64,000 bases of DNA from JBGSUZ01 sp963677505 (GCA_963677505.2 CAXXWB010000004.1:124001-188000); one strand, 5' to 3'; counted from the first letter of the stretch, positions 1 to 9,317 are shown. The notes: generated by a model not told the origin, from the letters alone. Translations and numbers: made by a program.

Positions 1-2602
1 GAATGGACTCTGGGTCGACAGAGAAGAAGTTTCTCCCAGTAGGCAATATGTGTACATTTCCCCTAGTCGGCGCGCCGCCAGCTCCTGGTTTCACGAATCT
101 GCCATTGATACCCTCAATTAAATGCTTGAGTTCTTCATCCGTCTGTTCGAGTTTGAGTATCACCTCTCTACTTGCAAACTCGATAACCTTATTTAAATCT
201 GGCTCTTGATAACGGCCTAATACCTCTTTGATTGTCTCTAAATCCATATTTGCAGCTACTAGTTCCGCCATCATTTCTTGGCTCAGGGTTTCAATGCCAT
301 TTGCCTTCGTCAAATTGGTAAGACCGCTGGCGTCTATTTGCATCGGATGATCCTTCAAATGTTTCCAATCCATGCCATTCGCTTTGGCAAGCGCAGCTTG
401 AATAGAGGGTACTTCTCCATTAGACAGCCTTAAAAGCGCGCATAATAATTGAGACAACCTCTGATCCTCAGGCATTTTGCCATAATAATGAAGACCATCT
501 TTAATGAGCGTATTCTTAATTTCATCTACCCATAGGTGTATTTTTTCTATATGATCCGCAAGGTTATTAGCCACATCTTCTTCAGTCAGCTTAAGATCTA
601 AATGCAAGTTTTGAGCAATGATTTTTTCGATCAAGGCCTCTTTTAGAAAACCAATTTTCCCCTGATCCGCCTGGGCCGCTTGATGGTATTGAATGAGCAA
701 ATTCTCAATTTCTTCAATGCCCTCATATGTATCACTTCTCATCAGCGACGGAATCAGATGATCTAGAATTACAGCATTTGATCTGCGTTTAGCTTGTATC
801 CCTTCTCCTAAAACGGTTATGCAGTATGGATACAAGTGGGGCAGTTCAGACATGGCTGCATCGGAATAACACTCGCAGGATAAGCCGATTTCCTTTCCTG
901 GAAGCCACTCTACAGTCCCATGGGTCCCTATATGGGCAATGACATCTGCACCAAAGTCATTTTTTAGCCAGTCATAATACCCCATATATTGATGTGGAGG
1001 TACAATATCCGTACTGTGGTATGTTGCCTCTGCATGTTCTTCATAACCTCTTGCAGGCTGAAGGCCAATGAAAATATTGCCGTTTAAAATGCCAGGAACT
1101 GGCATTCTCCCTTCATGTACCATGAACTCTCCAGGCGCTCTTCCCCAATCTCTTTCGAGTTCTCCTTGAATTTTTTCCGCCTTTTCATTGAACCAAATTT
1201 GATAATATTCTTGTTCAATATTTCCAACGCTGCGTTTAATCGCATCCTCTGCAGTGAGCCATCTTTGATCATTACTCACCGCCTTAATAATCCTGTAAAT
1301 AATGTCATCGGGGGTTTCAAAATCATAAGCGGTTTGAACCCCTTCTGCCTTCAAAGCCGCAACCGTGTCAAAAACACAGTGGGAGGTGTCTAAACCGAAG
1401 GCGCATCCAATCATGTCGTTTCTCGGAGGCATATTGTGGAACAAAATTGCTACTTTCTTTTGAGCATTTTCCTTAAGTTTGAGCTTGCCCCAATTCACCG
1501 CCAAACGGCTGACGTGATCCGCCCTTTCAATAATAGGCATGTGAACCATTCTATAACCGATCTCGTCTTTTATCCATTTGACATAAGCATAGGTGGTACT
1601 AGTCAATTGGCCATCAAACTCTGGGTAATAAACACTGCCTACAAAGGACATGCCATCAATACCGCGTAAGTTTTCTTTCCAGTCCTCAAAGGATTGGTAG
1701 GTACTGAAGGCCTGAATGGCAGCAACACCTAAGCTGTTAAAAATACTCTCTTCCACTCTGACTGTGCCATCACCTGGGTTAGCCAAAACACTTTGAGAAT
1801 AGCCAATGGTATTGATCAGAGCGTCAACAAGTGTTTCTCCATCCACTTTTAATAGATTCTCAATGACCCAATTAAGTCCTCTACAGCCCACATCTGTTCT
1901 TGGTGCTGATGCGGTGAAGATAGGCAGTGCAATAGCCCCAGCTAATTGTATGGTGTCAATCAATGCGTCAATATGGGCTAAATCCTTTTCATGATAGAGT
2001 TTTGTATAGAATAAAATTGCCACAATTGGATCTACTGGCTTTGTCGTCTTTTTACGGTCCCATAAATGGCGCACAAGCTCAGAATCCGACAGACCTTCAT
2101 AGGCTTGTTCAGCAAGACTACCACGCCTATAGATGCCTTCCCACTGAATATGAATAGCTTCCTCGTAAGGCAGTTCTAACTTTCCAAAGTAGGCACCACA
2201 ATAAATAAATAATTGCTTGCAATTGTCTGGTGTCCCATTGGCAATATAGGCAATTAACTTGCTGTATTCCAGCGGCGAAAGCCCCGACTTCTCTAAATAA
2301 AGTCGGTTTTCATCTTCTATGCCCGAATAAACCATGTATTTTTTTGCTTTATCCAGAGGGTTTAACAGAATGCTTGCTGACCTAAATTGACAAATACCGC
2401 CATGCAGCAATACAAGCGTGAACGAACTGCTCTTCAACTGAGCTTCACATTGCCTCAGTACTTCTTCGTTCGTATCTACGCTATAAGTATCAAAAAAAGT
2501 AACCTGAATTTGCTCAGAAGCCTCTTGAGTGAAAGTACTCAAACCTCCTTTAAAGTTGTATATCGAGTCCATGGGTGAATGAATCACTGTAATATTAATC
2601 AT
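1..2602 (-). CDS. cobN: Cobaltochelatase CobN-type subunit, C-terminus cut by window edge
   Basis: Large subunit of the CobN/BchH chelatase family, which inserts cobalt into the corrin ring together with AAA+ partners. I translated it by hand from the ATG at 2602, which sits behind an AGGAGGG ribosome binding site and overlaps the end of cbiZ by 8 bases. About 867 codons stay open with no stop to the left edge. The family normally has about 1,200 residues, so roughly the last third is missing. Family hallmarks seen are PGILNGNIFIGLQPARGYEE, YHSTDIVPPHQYMGYYDW, the AHIGTHGTVEWLPGK block, and LPTGRNFFSVDP near the edge. It is the last visible gene of a B12-riboswitch operon. No CobS/CobT or ChlI/ChlD-like partner is visible here. 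In an operon devoted to uptake and salvage the protein may act in something other than de novo cobalt insertion; that is inference. Confidence 0.93.
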   Translation of the reverse strand, partial: MINITVIHSPMDSIYNFKGGLSTFTQEASEQIQVTFFDTYSVDTNEEVLRQCEAQLKSSSFTLVLLHGGICQFRSASILLNPLDKAKKYMVYSGIEDENRLYLEKSGLSPLEYSKLIAYIANGTPDNCKQLFIYCGAYFGKLELPYEEAIHIQWEGIYRRGSLAEQAYEGLSDSELVRHLWDRKKTTKPVDPIVAILFYTKLYHEKDLAHIDALIDTIQLAGAIALPIFTASAPRTDVGCRGLNWVIENLLKVDGETLVDALINTIGYSQSVLANPGDGTVRVEESIFNSLGVAAIQAFSTYQSFEDWKENLRGIDGMSFVGSVYYPEFDGQLTSTTYAYVKWIKDEIGYRMVHMPIIERADHVSRLAVNWGKLKLKENAQKKVAILFHNMPPRNDMIGCAFGLDTSHCVFDTVAALKAEGVQTAYDFETPDDIIYRIIKAVSNDQRWLTAEDAIKRSVGNIEQEYYQIWFNEKAEKIQGELERDWGRAPGEFMVHEGRMPVPGILNGNIFIGLQPARGYEEHAEATYHSTDIVPPHQYMGYYDWLKNDFGADVIAHIGTHGTVEWLPGKEIGLSCECYSDAAMSELPHLYPYCITVLGEGIQAKRRSNAVILDHLIPSLMRSDTYEGIEEIENLLIQYHQAAQADQGKIGFLKEALIEKIIAQNLHLDLKLTEEDVANNLADHIEKIHLWVDEIKNTLIKDGLHYYGKMPEDQRLSQLLCALLRLSNGEVPSIQAALAKANGMDWKHLKDHPMQIDASGLTNLTKANGIETLSQEMMAELVAANMDLETIKEVLGRYQEPDLNKVIEFASREVILKLEQTDEELKHLIEGINGRFVKPGAGGAPTRGNVHILPTGRNFFSVDPESI

Positions 2603-3728
2603 GAATTCGCCCTCCTACAACAGCCGAAATCAATCTACCAAAATCGTTCACCAATTGATGTATGGGTTCTTTTTCACTAATGACTGCAATCTCTGCTAAA
2701 CTCTCATTGTCTATTGACTGTAAGTCAAAGTGACACTTGAGTCGCTGAAGCATTGCACTACCTTCTGATAGCAAATCATCATCTTCAATAAGCCCCCATT
2801 CCAGTTGATCAAAAAGATGAACCAAGAGTGACGTCTGCACCACTAGATACTTCTCACTTTCCAGCATTTCAAGTTCGTGAATAAATTTCGCTTTTAGCAA
2901 ACAAGAGTCTAATTGTTGATCTTGAGCATGTTGATACAGATTCCAAATGCCATCTACCGTAACCCCATAACGCTTTAAACGTCTCATGAAACTGAATTGC
3001 GACTTAGCTGATAGGCCTGTCTGTAAGTAAAGTGCTTCTTTAACCGCTGGTTTTACAGTCTTGCCTATCAATTCACCTAACTTGCTATGTTTGCCAGCAT
3101 ATACGAGTTCGTTCTCCGCCTCCATATTGCAAAAAACAATGGTGCCATCTGTACCTGAACCCGTTGCCAGTCCATTGGAATAATTACTACCCACCATAAG
3201 CTCCTGAAGGGCTGCTGTCTTTGCTTCAGTACATGTAACCATGGCTCTAGCAAGGGTTTCCGGTGGAAGTACAGCATCTATATAAAGCAAAATGTTAATG
3301 GTGCCCTCTTTTACCGGGACTGTTTTGCCCCTTCGTTCATGATAGTTGGCATAGTCTCCCACACGGCCGCCATTGACTTCTACACCGCCTGTAACAATGG
3401 CAGTCACCGTCAAGTCTTCAAAAACTTCTGTTTTAATAGCCACATTGTTCATGGAGGCAGCAGTGGAAATTCCCGCTGTGCATTTAGGATCTAAACCAAT
3501 CTCTTCAACAATTGAGAGCATATGCTCGTTGACCGTATTGCCGCGCATGACACAGGCCATGCCTGCGCCTGGGTTAGCATCGTGATTAAAAACGTCTCTC
3601 AAATGCTCTTGGTATCCCCCATTGTGGTGTGCTGTACTCAACGCCCTGCGCGGTCCTTTAAAATGAACGACAATACTTTTTTTATAGCGATGCACTTCGT
3701 CTCTAGAACTCAATTGATAAAGCATCAT
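2595..3728 (-). CDS. cbiZ: Adenosylcobinamide amidohydrolase CbiZ
   Basis: CbiZ hydrolyses the aminopropanol amide bond of adenosylcobinamide to give adenosylcobyric acid, which lets cells remodel scavenged corrinoids. The CbiZ core is recognisable in the N-terminal ~220 residues: NPGAGMACVMRGNTVNEHM, CTAGISTAASMNNVA, TAIVTGGVEVNGGRVGDYAN, the EGTINILLYID strand and SNGLATGSGTDGT. A C-terminal extension of ~150 residues without recognised motifs follows. The start ATG has GGAGG 8 bases upstream and lies inside the 3' end of the ATPase gene (26-base overlap). The stop overlaps the cobN start. Tight overlaps indicate translational coupling with the BtuCD genes, consistent with uptake followed by remodelling. 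Confidence 0.9.
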   Translation of the reverse strand: MMLYQLSSRDEVHRYKKSIVVHFKGPRRALSTAHHNGGYQEHLRDVFNHDANPGAGMACVMRGNTVNEHMLSIVEEIGLDPKCTAGISTAASMNNVAIKTEVFEDLTVTAIVTGGVEVNGGRVGDYANYHERRGKTVPVKEGTINILLYIDAVLPPETLARAMVTCTEAKTAALQELMVGSNYSNGLATGSGTDGTIVFCNMEAENELVYAGKHSKLGELIGKTVKPAVKEALYLQTGLSAKSQFSFMRRLKRYGVTVDGIWNLYQHAQDQQLDSCLLKAKFIHELEMLESEKYLVVQTSLLVHLFDQLEWGLIEDDDLLSEGSAMLQRLKCHFDLQSIDNESLAEIAVISEKEPIHQLVNDFGRLISAVVGGRIHD

Positions 3729-4974
3729 GTCTGAAACCTCCTATTTGTTCGTCTCTATGAAAGGGCAAGTCTCCCTGCATATTTTTGCTGCCATATATAT
3801 GACTCAGCGCCGTCGCTGACTCATAAAAAGCAACTGCATTATGACACTTGCCCATCAGATTCTCAAATTCATTTGGTGTTCTTAAGGAGTGAATCTTCTT
3901 ACCAACGCTCAGTGCATAGGTAATAAGTTGAAGATTACCCTTATTTAGAAATCCAATTGGAGCCCCTGTATCAATAACAGTTTCAACTTGATCGATTACT
4001 TTTTTTGCTCGGATTATGGTGTCCTCACTAATCAAGTCAAAAGCCGTCTCTGATTCTATAGAAAGACCTATGGTTCTCGCAATCTCATAATCGACATCGT
4101 TTTCATGGATTATACCTGTGGCAACGCCAATGCCTAGCTTTGCCATGAGACGGTACACTGGAATACCAGTTCCATTCCCACCTATAATAAAGTGTTTAGG
4201 GACTTCTTGATTTGAGATTTCAATAGAGCCTAAAAGGTGATTAAAGTTTGCATTCTTTATATCGTATAAATGATGAATGAGGGATTCGTTGACTACTGTC
4301 TCTGGCGAGCCACAGGCGAGAATCTCCCCTTCTTTAATAAGAAGAACTTGATCACAGCACTTTAATGCAATATCAATTTCATGTAAGGATAAAAGCACTG
4401 TAATACCTTTTTTCTTGCTTAGACCTTTCAGTATTTCCATCAACTCAATTCTATGGCGTATGTCTAAATGAGTCGTCGGTTCATCTAATATAATCACTTC
4501 AGGTTCTTGCACCAATGCTCTTGCAACCAGTACTTTTTGTTTTTCTCCATCACTCAATTCCTCAAAGTAGCGATCTGATAGGTGAATTGCATTGACCTCC
4601 ATCAGTGCAGATTCTACAATTTTTAAATCGTTATTGGATAATTTTCCAAAGTGATTCGTATAAGGATGCCTGCCCATTGACGCAACTTCAAATACGGTCA
4701 TCAAACCGCAACCAGTTCTTTTGGTCAAAACAACAGAAAGTGTTTTAGCAAGTTCTTTTTGAGATAGTTGATCAATGTTCTTCTCATTTACTGCAACAGT
4801 CCCCGAGAGAGGTGCCAGTAAACCTGCTAAAGTTCTTATAATTGTAGTTTTTCCAGCGCCATTCGGACCTAACAAACAGACAATCTCGCCCTTCATTGCT
4901 TCTATATTTACTTGATTTACAATACGCTTCTTGCCATACCCCACTGTCACTGCATTAGAATGAAGTACCCTCAT
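3703..4974 (-). CDS. btuD: Corrinoid ABC transporter ATP-binding protein (BtuD-like) with C-terminal extension
   Basis: ATPase of a BtuCDF-type importer, 423 residues. The first ~255 residues are a standard FepC/BtuD nucleotide-binding domain with Walker A GPNGAGKTT, signature ELSDGEKQK, Walker B VIILDEPTTHLD and a switch histidine in LLSLHEID. Ordinary BtuD proteins stop there. This one carries another ~170 residues with patterns such as FIIGGNGTGIPVYRLMAKL and VETVIDTGAPIG. These suggest a small nucleotide- or corrinoid-related regulatory domain of unknown role. Its ATG overlaps the btuC stop (ATGA-type overlap), so the two are coupled. The gene is part of the riboswitch operon. Confidence 0.92.
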   Translation of the reverse strand: MRVLHSNAVTVGYGKKRIVNQVNIEAMKGEIVCLLGPNGAGKTTIIRTLAGLLAPLSGTVAVNEKNIDQLSQKELAKTLSVVLTKRTGCGLMTVFEVASMGRHPYTNHFGKLSNNDLKIVESALMEVNAIHLSDRYFEELSDGEKQKVLVARALVQEPEVIILDEPTTHLDIRHRIELMEILKGLSKKKGITVLLSLHEIDIALKCCDQVLLIKEGEILACGSPETVVNESLIHHLYDIKNANFNHLLGSIEISNQEVPKHFIIGGNGTGIPVYRLMAKLGIGVATGIIHENDVDYEIARTIGLSIESETAFDLISEDTIIRAKKVIDQVETVIDTGAPIGFLNKGNLQLITYALSVGKKIHSLRTPNEFENLMGKCHNAVAFYESATALSHIYGSKNMQGDLPFHRDEQIGGFRHDALSIEF

Positions 4975-6017
4975 AGCGAATTTCTCCTTTTCAAAATTAA
5001 GTAAATGACAATTGGTGCACCAATAAAAGCTGTAACGGCGCTAATAGGCAGCTCTACCGGTGCAAAGAGCGTCCTTGCAATTAAGTCGCAGATAGAGGTG
5101 ACCAGCCCACCCATAATTACAGTCCCTGGCACCAAAATTCTATTATCGCTCGTAGAAAAAATCTGCCTAGTAATATGCGGAACAGCTAATCCAATAAAAG
5201 CTATTGGTCCTGCAAATGCTGTAACTATAGCCGTCAGTATACTTGCAATAAGAACTAGAACCATTCTAAAACGTACAACATTGACTCCCATGCTTTTTGC
5301 ATATTCCTCTCCTAATAAAAAGGCATTGAGAGGTTTCATAATGAATGCAAGCGAAGTTATAGTGGGTACACAGCAAAGAATTAATATCCATACACTATCC
5401 CATGTAAAACCAGAAAAACTCCCCATTGTCCAAACCATGAAACCTTGCAGTGCCTCTTTATCTGCAAAAGCAACCATCAAATTTGTAGCGGCGCTACAGA
5501 TATAACCTACCATCAAGCCTATAACGAGTAAGGTAACTATATCTTTAACTTTGCTTGCGAACGCTACTACAACTGCCATAACTACTGCTGATCCTATTAA
5601 TGCAGCAATAAATACAACAAAAGGTGATAGTGCGACAAACCCGATAGTGAAACCACCTAAAGTGACTAATGCAACCATGAATACCGCTCCTGACGATATT
5701 CCAAGAACGAAGGGCTCCACGATTGGATTTCTAAAAAATACTTGCAACATGATACCTGAAACAGCCAATGCTGCACCACCAAATAGGGCTGCTATCGCCC
5801 TTGGCACCCGAATATCCCATATAATATCCGCCATGGTTGAATCCACTGATGCTCGATTAATAATCGTAGCAAACACATCTTTAAGGGTGTACTGCACCGA
5901 ACCAACGCCTATGCAAACACCAAAAGTAATGATTAAAATTAAGGTGATAATCACGAAAATACTTGCTTGTCTAATACGCCTCTTTTTTATACTGTTTAAA
6001 GCGACACCCTCCAACAT
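4971..6017 (-). CDS. btuC: Corrinoid ABC transporter permease (BtuC/FecCD family)
   Basis: Integral membrane permease of 348 residues, the usual length for FecCD/BtuC proteins. It has about ten hydrophobic segments, beginning with one after the basic KKRRIRQ stretch. Family motifs include IRVPRAIAALFGGAALAVSG, QVFFRNPIVEPFVLGISSGA and, in the second half, FAGPIAFIGLAVPHITRQ, the conserved ATPase-coupling region. It lies between the substrate-binding protein and the ATPase and overlaps the ATPase gene by 4 bases. The B12 riboswitch upstream and the CbiZ/CobN genes downstream indicate corrinoid rather than siderophore transport. Confidence 0.93.
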   Translation of the reverse strand: MLEGVALNSIKKRRIRQASIFVIITLILIITFGVCIGVGSVQYTLKDVFATIINRASVDSTMADIIWDIRVPRAIAALFGGAALAVSGIMLQVFFRNPIVEPFVLGISSGAVFMVALVTLGGFTIGFVALSPFVVFIAALIGSAVVMAVVVAFASKVKDIVTLLVIGLMVGYICSAATNLMVAFADKEALQGFMVWTMGSFSGFTWDSVWILILCCVPTITSLAFIMKPLNAFLLGEEYAKSMGVNVVRFRMVLVLIASILTAIVTAFAGPIAFIGLAVPHITRQIFSTSDNRILVPGTVIMGGLVTSICDLIARTLFAPVELPISAVTAFIGAPIVIYLILKRRNSL

Positions 6018-6102
6018 TACTCCTCCTCATAGTTCTTTATAATCGACTACACAACGCTTAATAAGCATGCAATGAGAATAAAAATGGTCTATTACCGCGT
6101 AA

Positions 6103-6123
6103 AAGCGGGCTAAAAGCCCGCTT
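6103..6123 (-). other. Intercistronic stem-loop between binding protein and permease
   Basis: Perfect 8-bp stem AAGCGGGC/GCCCGCTT with a 5-base loop in the 139-base gap between the binding-protein and permease genes. On the minus strand it is followed by TTTTACGC, so it could be a weak terminator. It may also be an mRNA-stabilising hairpin giving more binding protein than permease, which is common in ABC importer operons. Confidence 0.5.
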
Positions 6124-6156
6124 ACTTACAAGTTTTTAACCTCTATCTTCAATTTG

Positions 6157-7542
6157 CTAATATTTGATGAAGTGTTCAAGGTCTTTTTCGTTTTTGTGGA
6201 ATATATCTGATAGTTCTTGAATCATTGCATCAGTCTTGTCTAGAGCTTGATAATAGTTAGGCGCAAAACACCAAACTTTTTTTTCTTTAACTGCTTTTAA
6301 GTTAGCCAAAACTGGGGCTTGCACCACAACATCTTTCAAATTAGGCGTATATTGCTGTAAAGACGAATAAATGAGTATATCTGCATTTTTTGCTTTGGCA
6401 TAAAACTCTTCGAGGGTTATAGAACCACTACCTACTTTGTCACCTGCATAGATATAATCTCCACCTGCTAGATCAATCATTTTACCTACATAGGAATCTG
6501 GGCTTGCTACATAAACTTTTCCGCCGTAGACCATTGCCCATGCAACGGTAGGTTTTTTCAAAGCTTTCGCAGCCGTTGCTGTTTTATCTATATTGGCAAC
6601 TGCTTTATTAAAGAGGACTTCTGCCTGTTCCTCTTTGTTGAAGAATGCACCGTAGAGCTTCATCCACTCCATTCTACCCCTTGGGTCTTCTTCTAAGTAT
6701 TCGTTACATACGACGTAATCTAATTTCAATTCTTTAAGCTTAGCATTCATGTTTTGAAGCCCTGCATAACCTGTATAGGTAAACGTCACATCTGGCTTAA
6801 GAACTTTTATTGCTTCGTAATCAGGAGCAGCGTTTTCGCCTACGTACTTGATACTCCCAGCTTTTAAACCTGCCGCAACTTCTTTAATTTTCCACTGAGA
6901 CTCTTTTGTTGTTACACCTTTTATTGCAGAAAGAGCACCCACAGCTCTTAACTGACAGCCTTGTGTTGTCGATGCTGCTAAAACACTATTTATCGGTGTT
7001 TGAATGACAGTGTATTTTTGATATTTTTCAGGTACAGATTTCCCTTTAGGAACTAAGATTATTGGTCTTTTATCTCCATCATAAACAACTTTAAGACCAC
7101 CTTTAAGGTAGTTAACGCTAAAACCCTTGCTATATTTCAAATCCATTGCACGCTTAATTTCAACTTTTTTAGTGCTTTGATTCACTGCAGCTCTTGCGTT
7201 CATGACCTCATTTAGGAAGGCAATCGGAACATACATTTCATTATTTTTTATAATTGGATTCCCACTGACCTTGATTGCCTTGCCATTTTCAGTATAAGTC
7301 TTTGCTTTTGCATCTACCTTTACTACGTCTCTACCGCTTTTTGCAGTTGCGATACTACCGACAAAATTATATGTACCACCATATTCTTTATAAGCTTTTC
7401 TCAAGGATACATATGTTATTTTATTATCAACAATACTTTCTAACCCAACTTGGGCTTTTGCATAGGAAATGTCGATATTTGTAGAGAAATTAACGCTTAA
7501 AACCATAATTATGGAAAGCATGAGTGCCGTAAATCTTTTCAT
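6157..7542 (-). CDS. btuF: Corrinoid-binding protein with N-terminal copper-amine-oxidase-like stalk domain
   Basis: Predicted extracellular binding protein of 461 residues. Residues 1-29 form a signal peptide (MKRFTALMLSIIMVLSVNFS); no lipobox is evident. Residues ~33-135 match the copper-amine-oxidase N-terminal/'stalk' type (VSLRKAYKEYGG, GNPIIKNNEMYVPIAFLNEV). Residues ~155-455 form a BtuF/FhuD-type type-III binding fold (RPIILVPKGKSVP, AVGALSAIKGVT, YEAIKVLKPDVTFTYTGYAG, the long linking helix region, and DLAGGDYIYAGDKVGSGSITLEEFY). The fusion suggests the stalk takes over anchoring to the wall, in place of a lipid anchor; that is inference. It is the first gene after the riboswitch and its terminator. 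Confidence 0.85.
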   Translation of the reverse strand: MKRFTALMLSIIMVLSVNFSTNIDISYAKAQVGLESIVDNKITYVSLRKAYKEYGGTYNFVGSIATAKSGRDVVKVDAKAKTYTENGKAIKVSGNPIIKNNEMYVPIAFLNEVMNARAAVNQSTKKVEIKRAMDLKYSKGFSVNYLKGGLKVVYDGDKRPIILVPKGKSVPEKYQKYTVIQTPINSVLAASTTQGCQLRAVGALSAIKGVTTKESQWKIKEVAAGLKAGSIKYVGENAAPDYEAIKVLKPDVTFTYTGYAGLQNMNAKLKELKLDYVVCNEYLEEDPRGRMEWMKLYGAFFNKEEQAEVLFNKAVANIDKTATAAKALKKPTVAWAMVYGGKVYVASPDSYVGKMIDLAGGDYIYAGDKVGSGSITLEEFYAKAKNADILIYSSLQQYTPNLKDVVVQAPVLANLKAVKEKKVWCFAPNYYQALDKTDAMIQELSDIFHKNEKDLEHFIKY

Positions 7543-7624
7543 TTTTAAGAATCCCCTTTATCATCACAGAGTTGTCACAAGCTAATTTGCTATCATTTTC
7601 ATTTAGAAAAATGGACCCAAACTA

Positions 7625-7661
7625 AACAAAAAACCTCTTAATGTAAAACTACATTAAGAGG
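7625..7661 (-). terminator. Intrinsic terminator of the B12 riboswitch expression platform
   Basis: Perfect 12-bp stem (arms 7634-7645 and 7650-7661, left arm CCTCTTAATGTA in RNA orientation) with a 4-base loop, followed on the minus strand by TTTTTTGTTT. It lies between the riboswitch aptamer and the first gene of the operon. This is the classic arrangement for transcription termination when cobalamin is bound. Confidence 0.9.
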
Positions 7662-7735
7662 CTATGTAAACAAAAAAACACTTATGTTCTTTCATTGGCA
7701 CCCCTCCATCTCTCGTAGAGTCATTTTGTGCAAAA

Positions 7736-7886
7736 AATAGGCAGGTCTTCTGGCTCTAGCATCATCAACATTTAACCTTCCCGTTTACACAGTGGCACTT
7801 AAATGTCTCCTCTAATACAGCGGCGGGACCGCGTGGGACTTACACCCACTTCCCTTTTCACCAATTATTCATTGGCACCTATTTTT
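7736..7886 (-). promoter_or_regulatory. Cobalamin (B12) riboswitch
   Basis: On the minus strand the sequence has the conserved order of a cobalamin aptamer: AGGTGCC near 7877, AAAAGGGAAGTGGGTG, the GTCCCACGCGGTCCCGCC B12-box region with CGCTGT, and a closing GCCAGAAGACCTGCCT at about 7740-7755. It lies upstream of a strong terminator and the corrinoid uptake operon, so high cobalamin should switch the operon off. The exact 5' end is approximate. Confidence 0.95.
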
Positions 7887-8082
7887 TTCGATTATTCAAT
7901 TTTCATTTTTGATTTTATAGATGAACGAGAAAAAAAGCAAGGTATTTTTCGGACATAACCTTATAATAATTTGCTATTTCTAAAATTAGAATCCCGATTT
8001 TTAATCAGATATAAATAACATATGATAAAAACCATAGATTGTCTAATCTATTGCCATACGTTATTAACTTCAGATTAAAGCG
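7887..8082. other. Intergenic region upstream of the riboswitch
   Basis: AT-rich sequence without a credible ORF. It must contain the promoter of the corrinoid operon, but no convincing -35/-10 pair stands out. No terminator is visible after the oxidoreductase gene on this side. Confidence 0.4.
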
Positions 8083-8181
8083 CTACTTCCTCTTTAACTT
8101 CACCACGCACGCCACGTGCCTTGAATAGACAAGAAAGATGTCGTGTGGACCCACTGGTTCCTTAGCGGAAGGATATTTTTT
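8083..8181 (-). pseudogene. 3'-end remnant A, resembling the C-terminus of an RlmD/TrmA-type methyltransferase
   Basis: A 32-codon open stretch, entered from an in-frame stop and ending in TAG, directly downstream of the oxidoreductase gene. Its peptide (…SAKEPVGPHDIFLVYSR, then HVACVVKLKRK) matches remnant B at 9910-10020 codon by codon, with differences mostly at third positions. Coding selection therefore acted on the ancestor. The ending HVxCVVKL resembles the C-terminus of the TrmA/RlmD family (the local copy at 15.4 kb ends FPMTSHVEAVVLL). There is no start codon or upstream body, so it is read as a decayed gene end. Confidence 0.5.
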
Positions 8182-8194
8182 CTAAAAGAATCAA

Positions 8195-9190
8195 TTATAC
8201 CATTTTCAAAATATGTCGTCCTGTGTGGGTACCAGCCTTAATATTTTCAAACACTTCGCTTAGTTCTTCCATAACAACTTCTTTTACAAGGGCTTGGCTC
8301 ATAATATGCCATTCACCAGCAAAACGCTTCCAAATAGCATCACGCTCTTCAATAGGGAAATTCACTGAGTCAACTCCAAGAATGCTAACACCTCTCAGTA
8401 TAAATGGCATAACAGTACTGTTAAATTTAATTCCACCTGCATTACCACACATACTCATACTTCCACCATAATAAATTTGTGGTAACGCACCTGAAGCGAC
8501 TTCACCGCCTACAACGTCAAGAACATAATGAAATTTTTGTTTGTCGAGCGCTTTTGGTTTTTCTGGTAGTATATCGCGAGTCAGTAATACATCCGTTGCA
8601 CCAATTGAAAGAAGCTTCTCAATTTCACTTTCTACCCTAGCGAGGGCATGAATATATTTATACCCACTCGCTTTAAGGAGCTGTATAGCCACACTTCCCA
8701 CACCACCGGAAGCCCCTGTAACGAGGATATGCTGATCTTTATCAGGTGACATTCCTTTTGATTCAAGCGTCATAATTGAAAGCGCCGCCGTAAAGCCCGC
8801 CGTACCAATAACCATTGCATCATGTAGTGACAATCCCTCTGGCAGTGCAACGACCCACTCAGCAGGTACTCTAGCATATTCTGAATAGCCACCTGTATGT
8901 GTCATACCTGTCTGAAAACCTGTTACAATAACATTCTGACCCACTTCGAATTTACTATTGTCAGATGAAACCACTGTTCCACTTAAATCAATACCAGGAA
9001 TCATAGGATAATTGTTAATGACACCGCCCTTTATTTGTACAGCTAACATATCCTTATAATTAACCGATGAATATGCAACTTTAATAAGTACGTTACCTTC
9101 CGAAAGCATTTCAGTAGTAATTTTTTCAATAGTATGCGAAACCTGACCATTTTCTTCACGAACTACAAGTGCCTTAAAATCACTGTTCAT
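8195..9190 (-). CDS. YhdH/YhfP-family zinc-free quinone (acryloyl-CoA-type) oxidoreductase
   Basis: 331-residue medium-chain dehydrogenase/reductase of the YhdH/AcuI subfamily, NADPH-dependent enzymes acting on acryloyl-CoA or quinone-like substrates. Evidence: the N-terminal GroES-like domain with SSVNYKDMLA and PMIPGIDLSGTV, no zinc-binding cysteine pattern, a Rossmann motif VTGASGGVGSVA at ~150-163, and GGSMSMCGNAGG and LRGVSILGVDSV, typical of the subfamily. It is transcribed divergently from the MarR gene at 9318, separated by ~127 bases. Control by that regulator, for example in response to electrophiles, is likely but inferred. Confidence 0.88.
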   Translation of the reverse strand: MNSDFKALVVREENGQVSHTIEKITTEMLSEGNVLIKVAYSSVNYKDMLAVQIKGGVINNYPMIPGIDLSGTVVSSDNSKFEVGQNVIVTGFQTGMTHTGGYSEYARVPAEWVVALPEGLSLHDAMVIGTAGFTAALSIMTLESKGMSPDKDQHILVTGASGGVGSVAIQLLKASGYKYIHALARVESEIEKLLSIGATDVLLTRDILPEKPKALDKQKFHYVLDVVGGEVASGALPQIYYGGSMSMCGNAGGIKFNSTVMPFILRGVSILGVDSVNFPIEERDAIWKRFAGEWHIMSQALVKEVVMEELSEVFENIKAGTHTGRHILKMV

Positions 9191-9317
9191 AATCTACACC
9201 ATCCTTATATTTTGTGTGAGTATAGTTCTTGATATAAATATTTCGTAATAGGAAATATTCTTGTTTTGAATATTATCAGGTATATGATATACTGTCAATA
9301 GAAAAAGAGGTGAAATT

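Noticed and set aside
1115..1669. Open frames on the plus strand at 1115-1393 and 1436-1669
   Set aside because: They run antisense to the well-conserved cobN frame and have no ribosome binding site or family resemblance.
5005..6042. Long plus-strand open frames of 163-166 codons opposite btuC
   Set aside because: Composition mirrors the hydrophobic permease on the other strand; antisense shadows.
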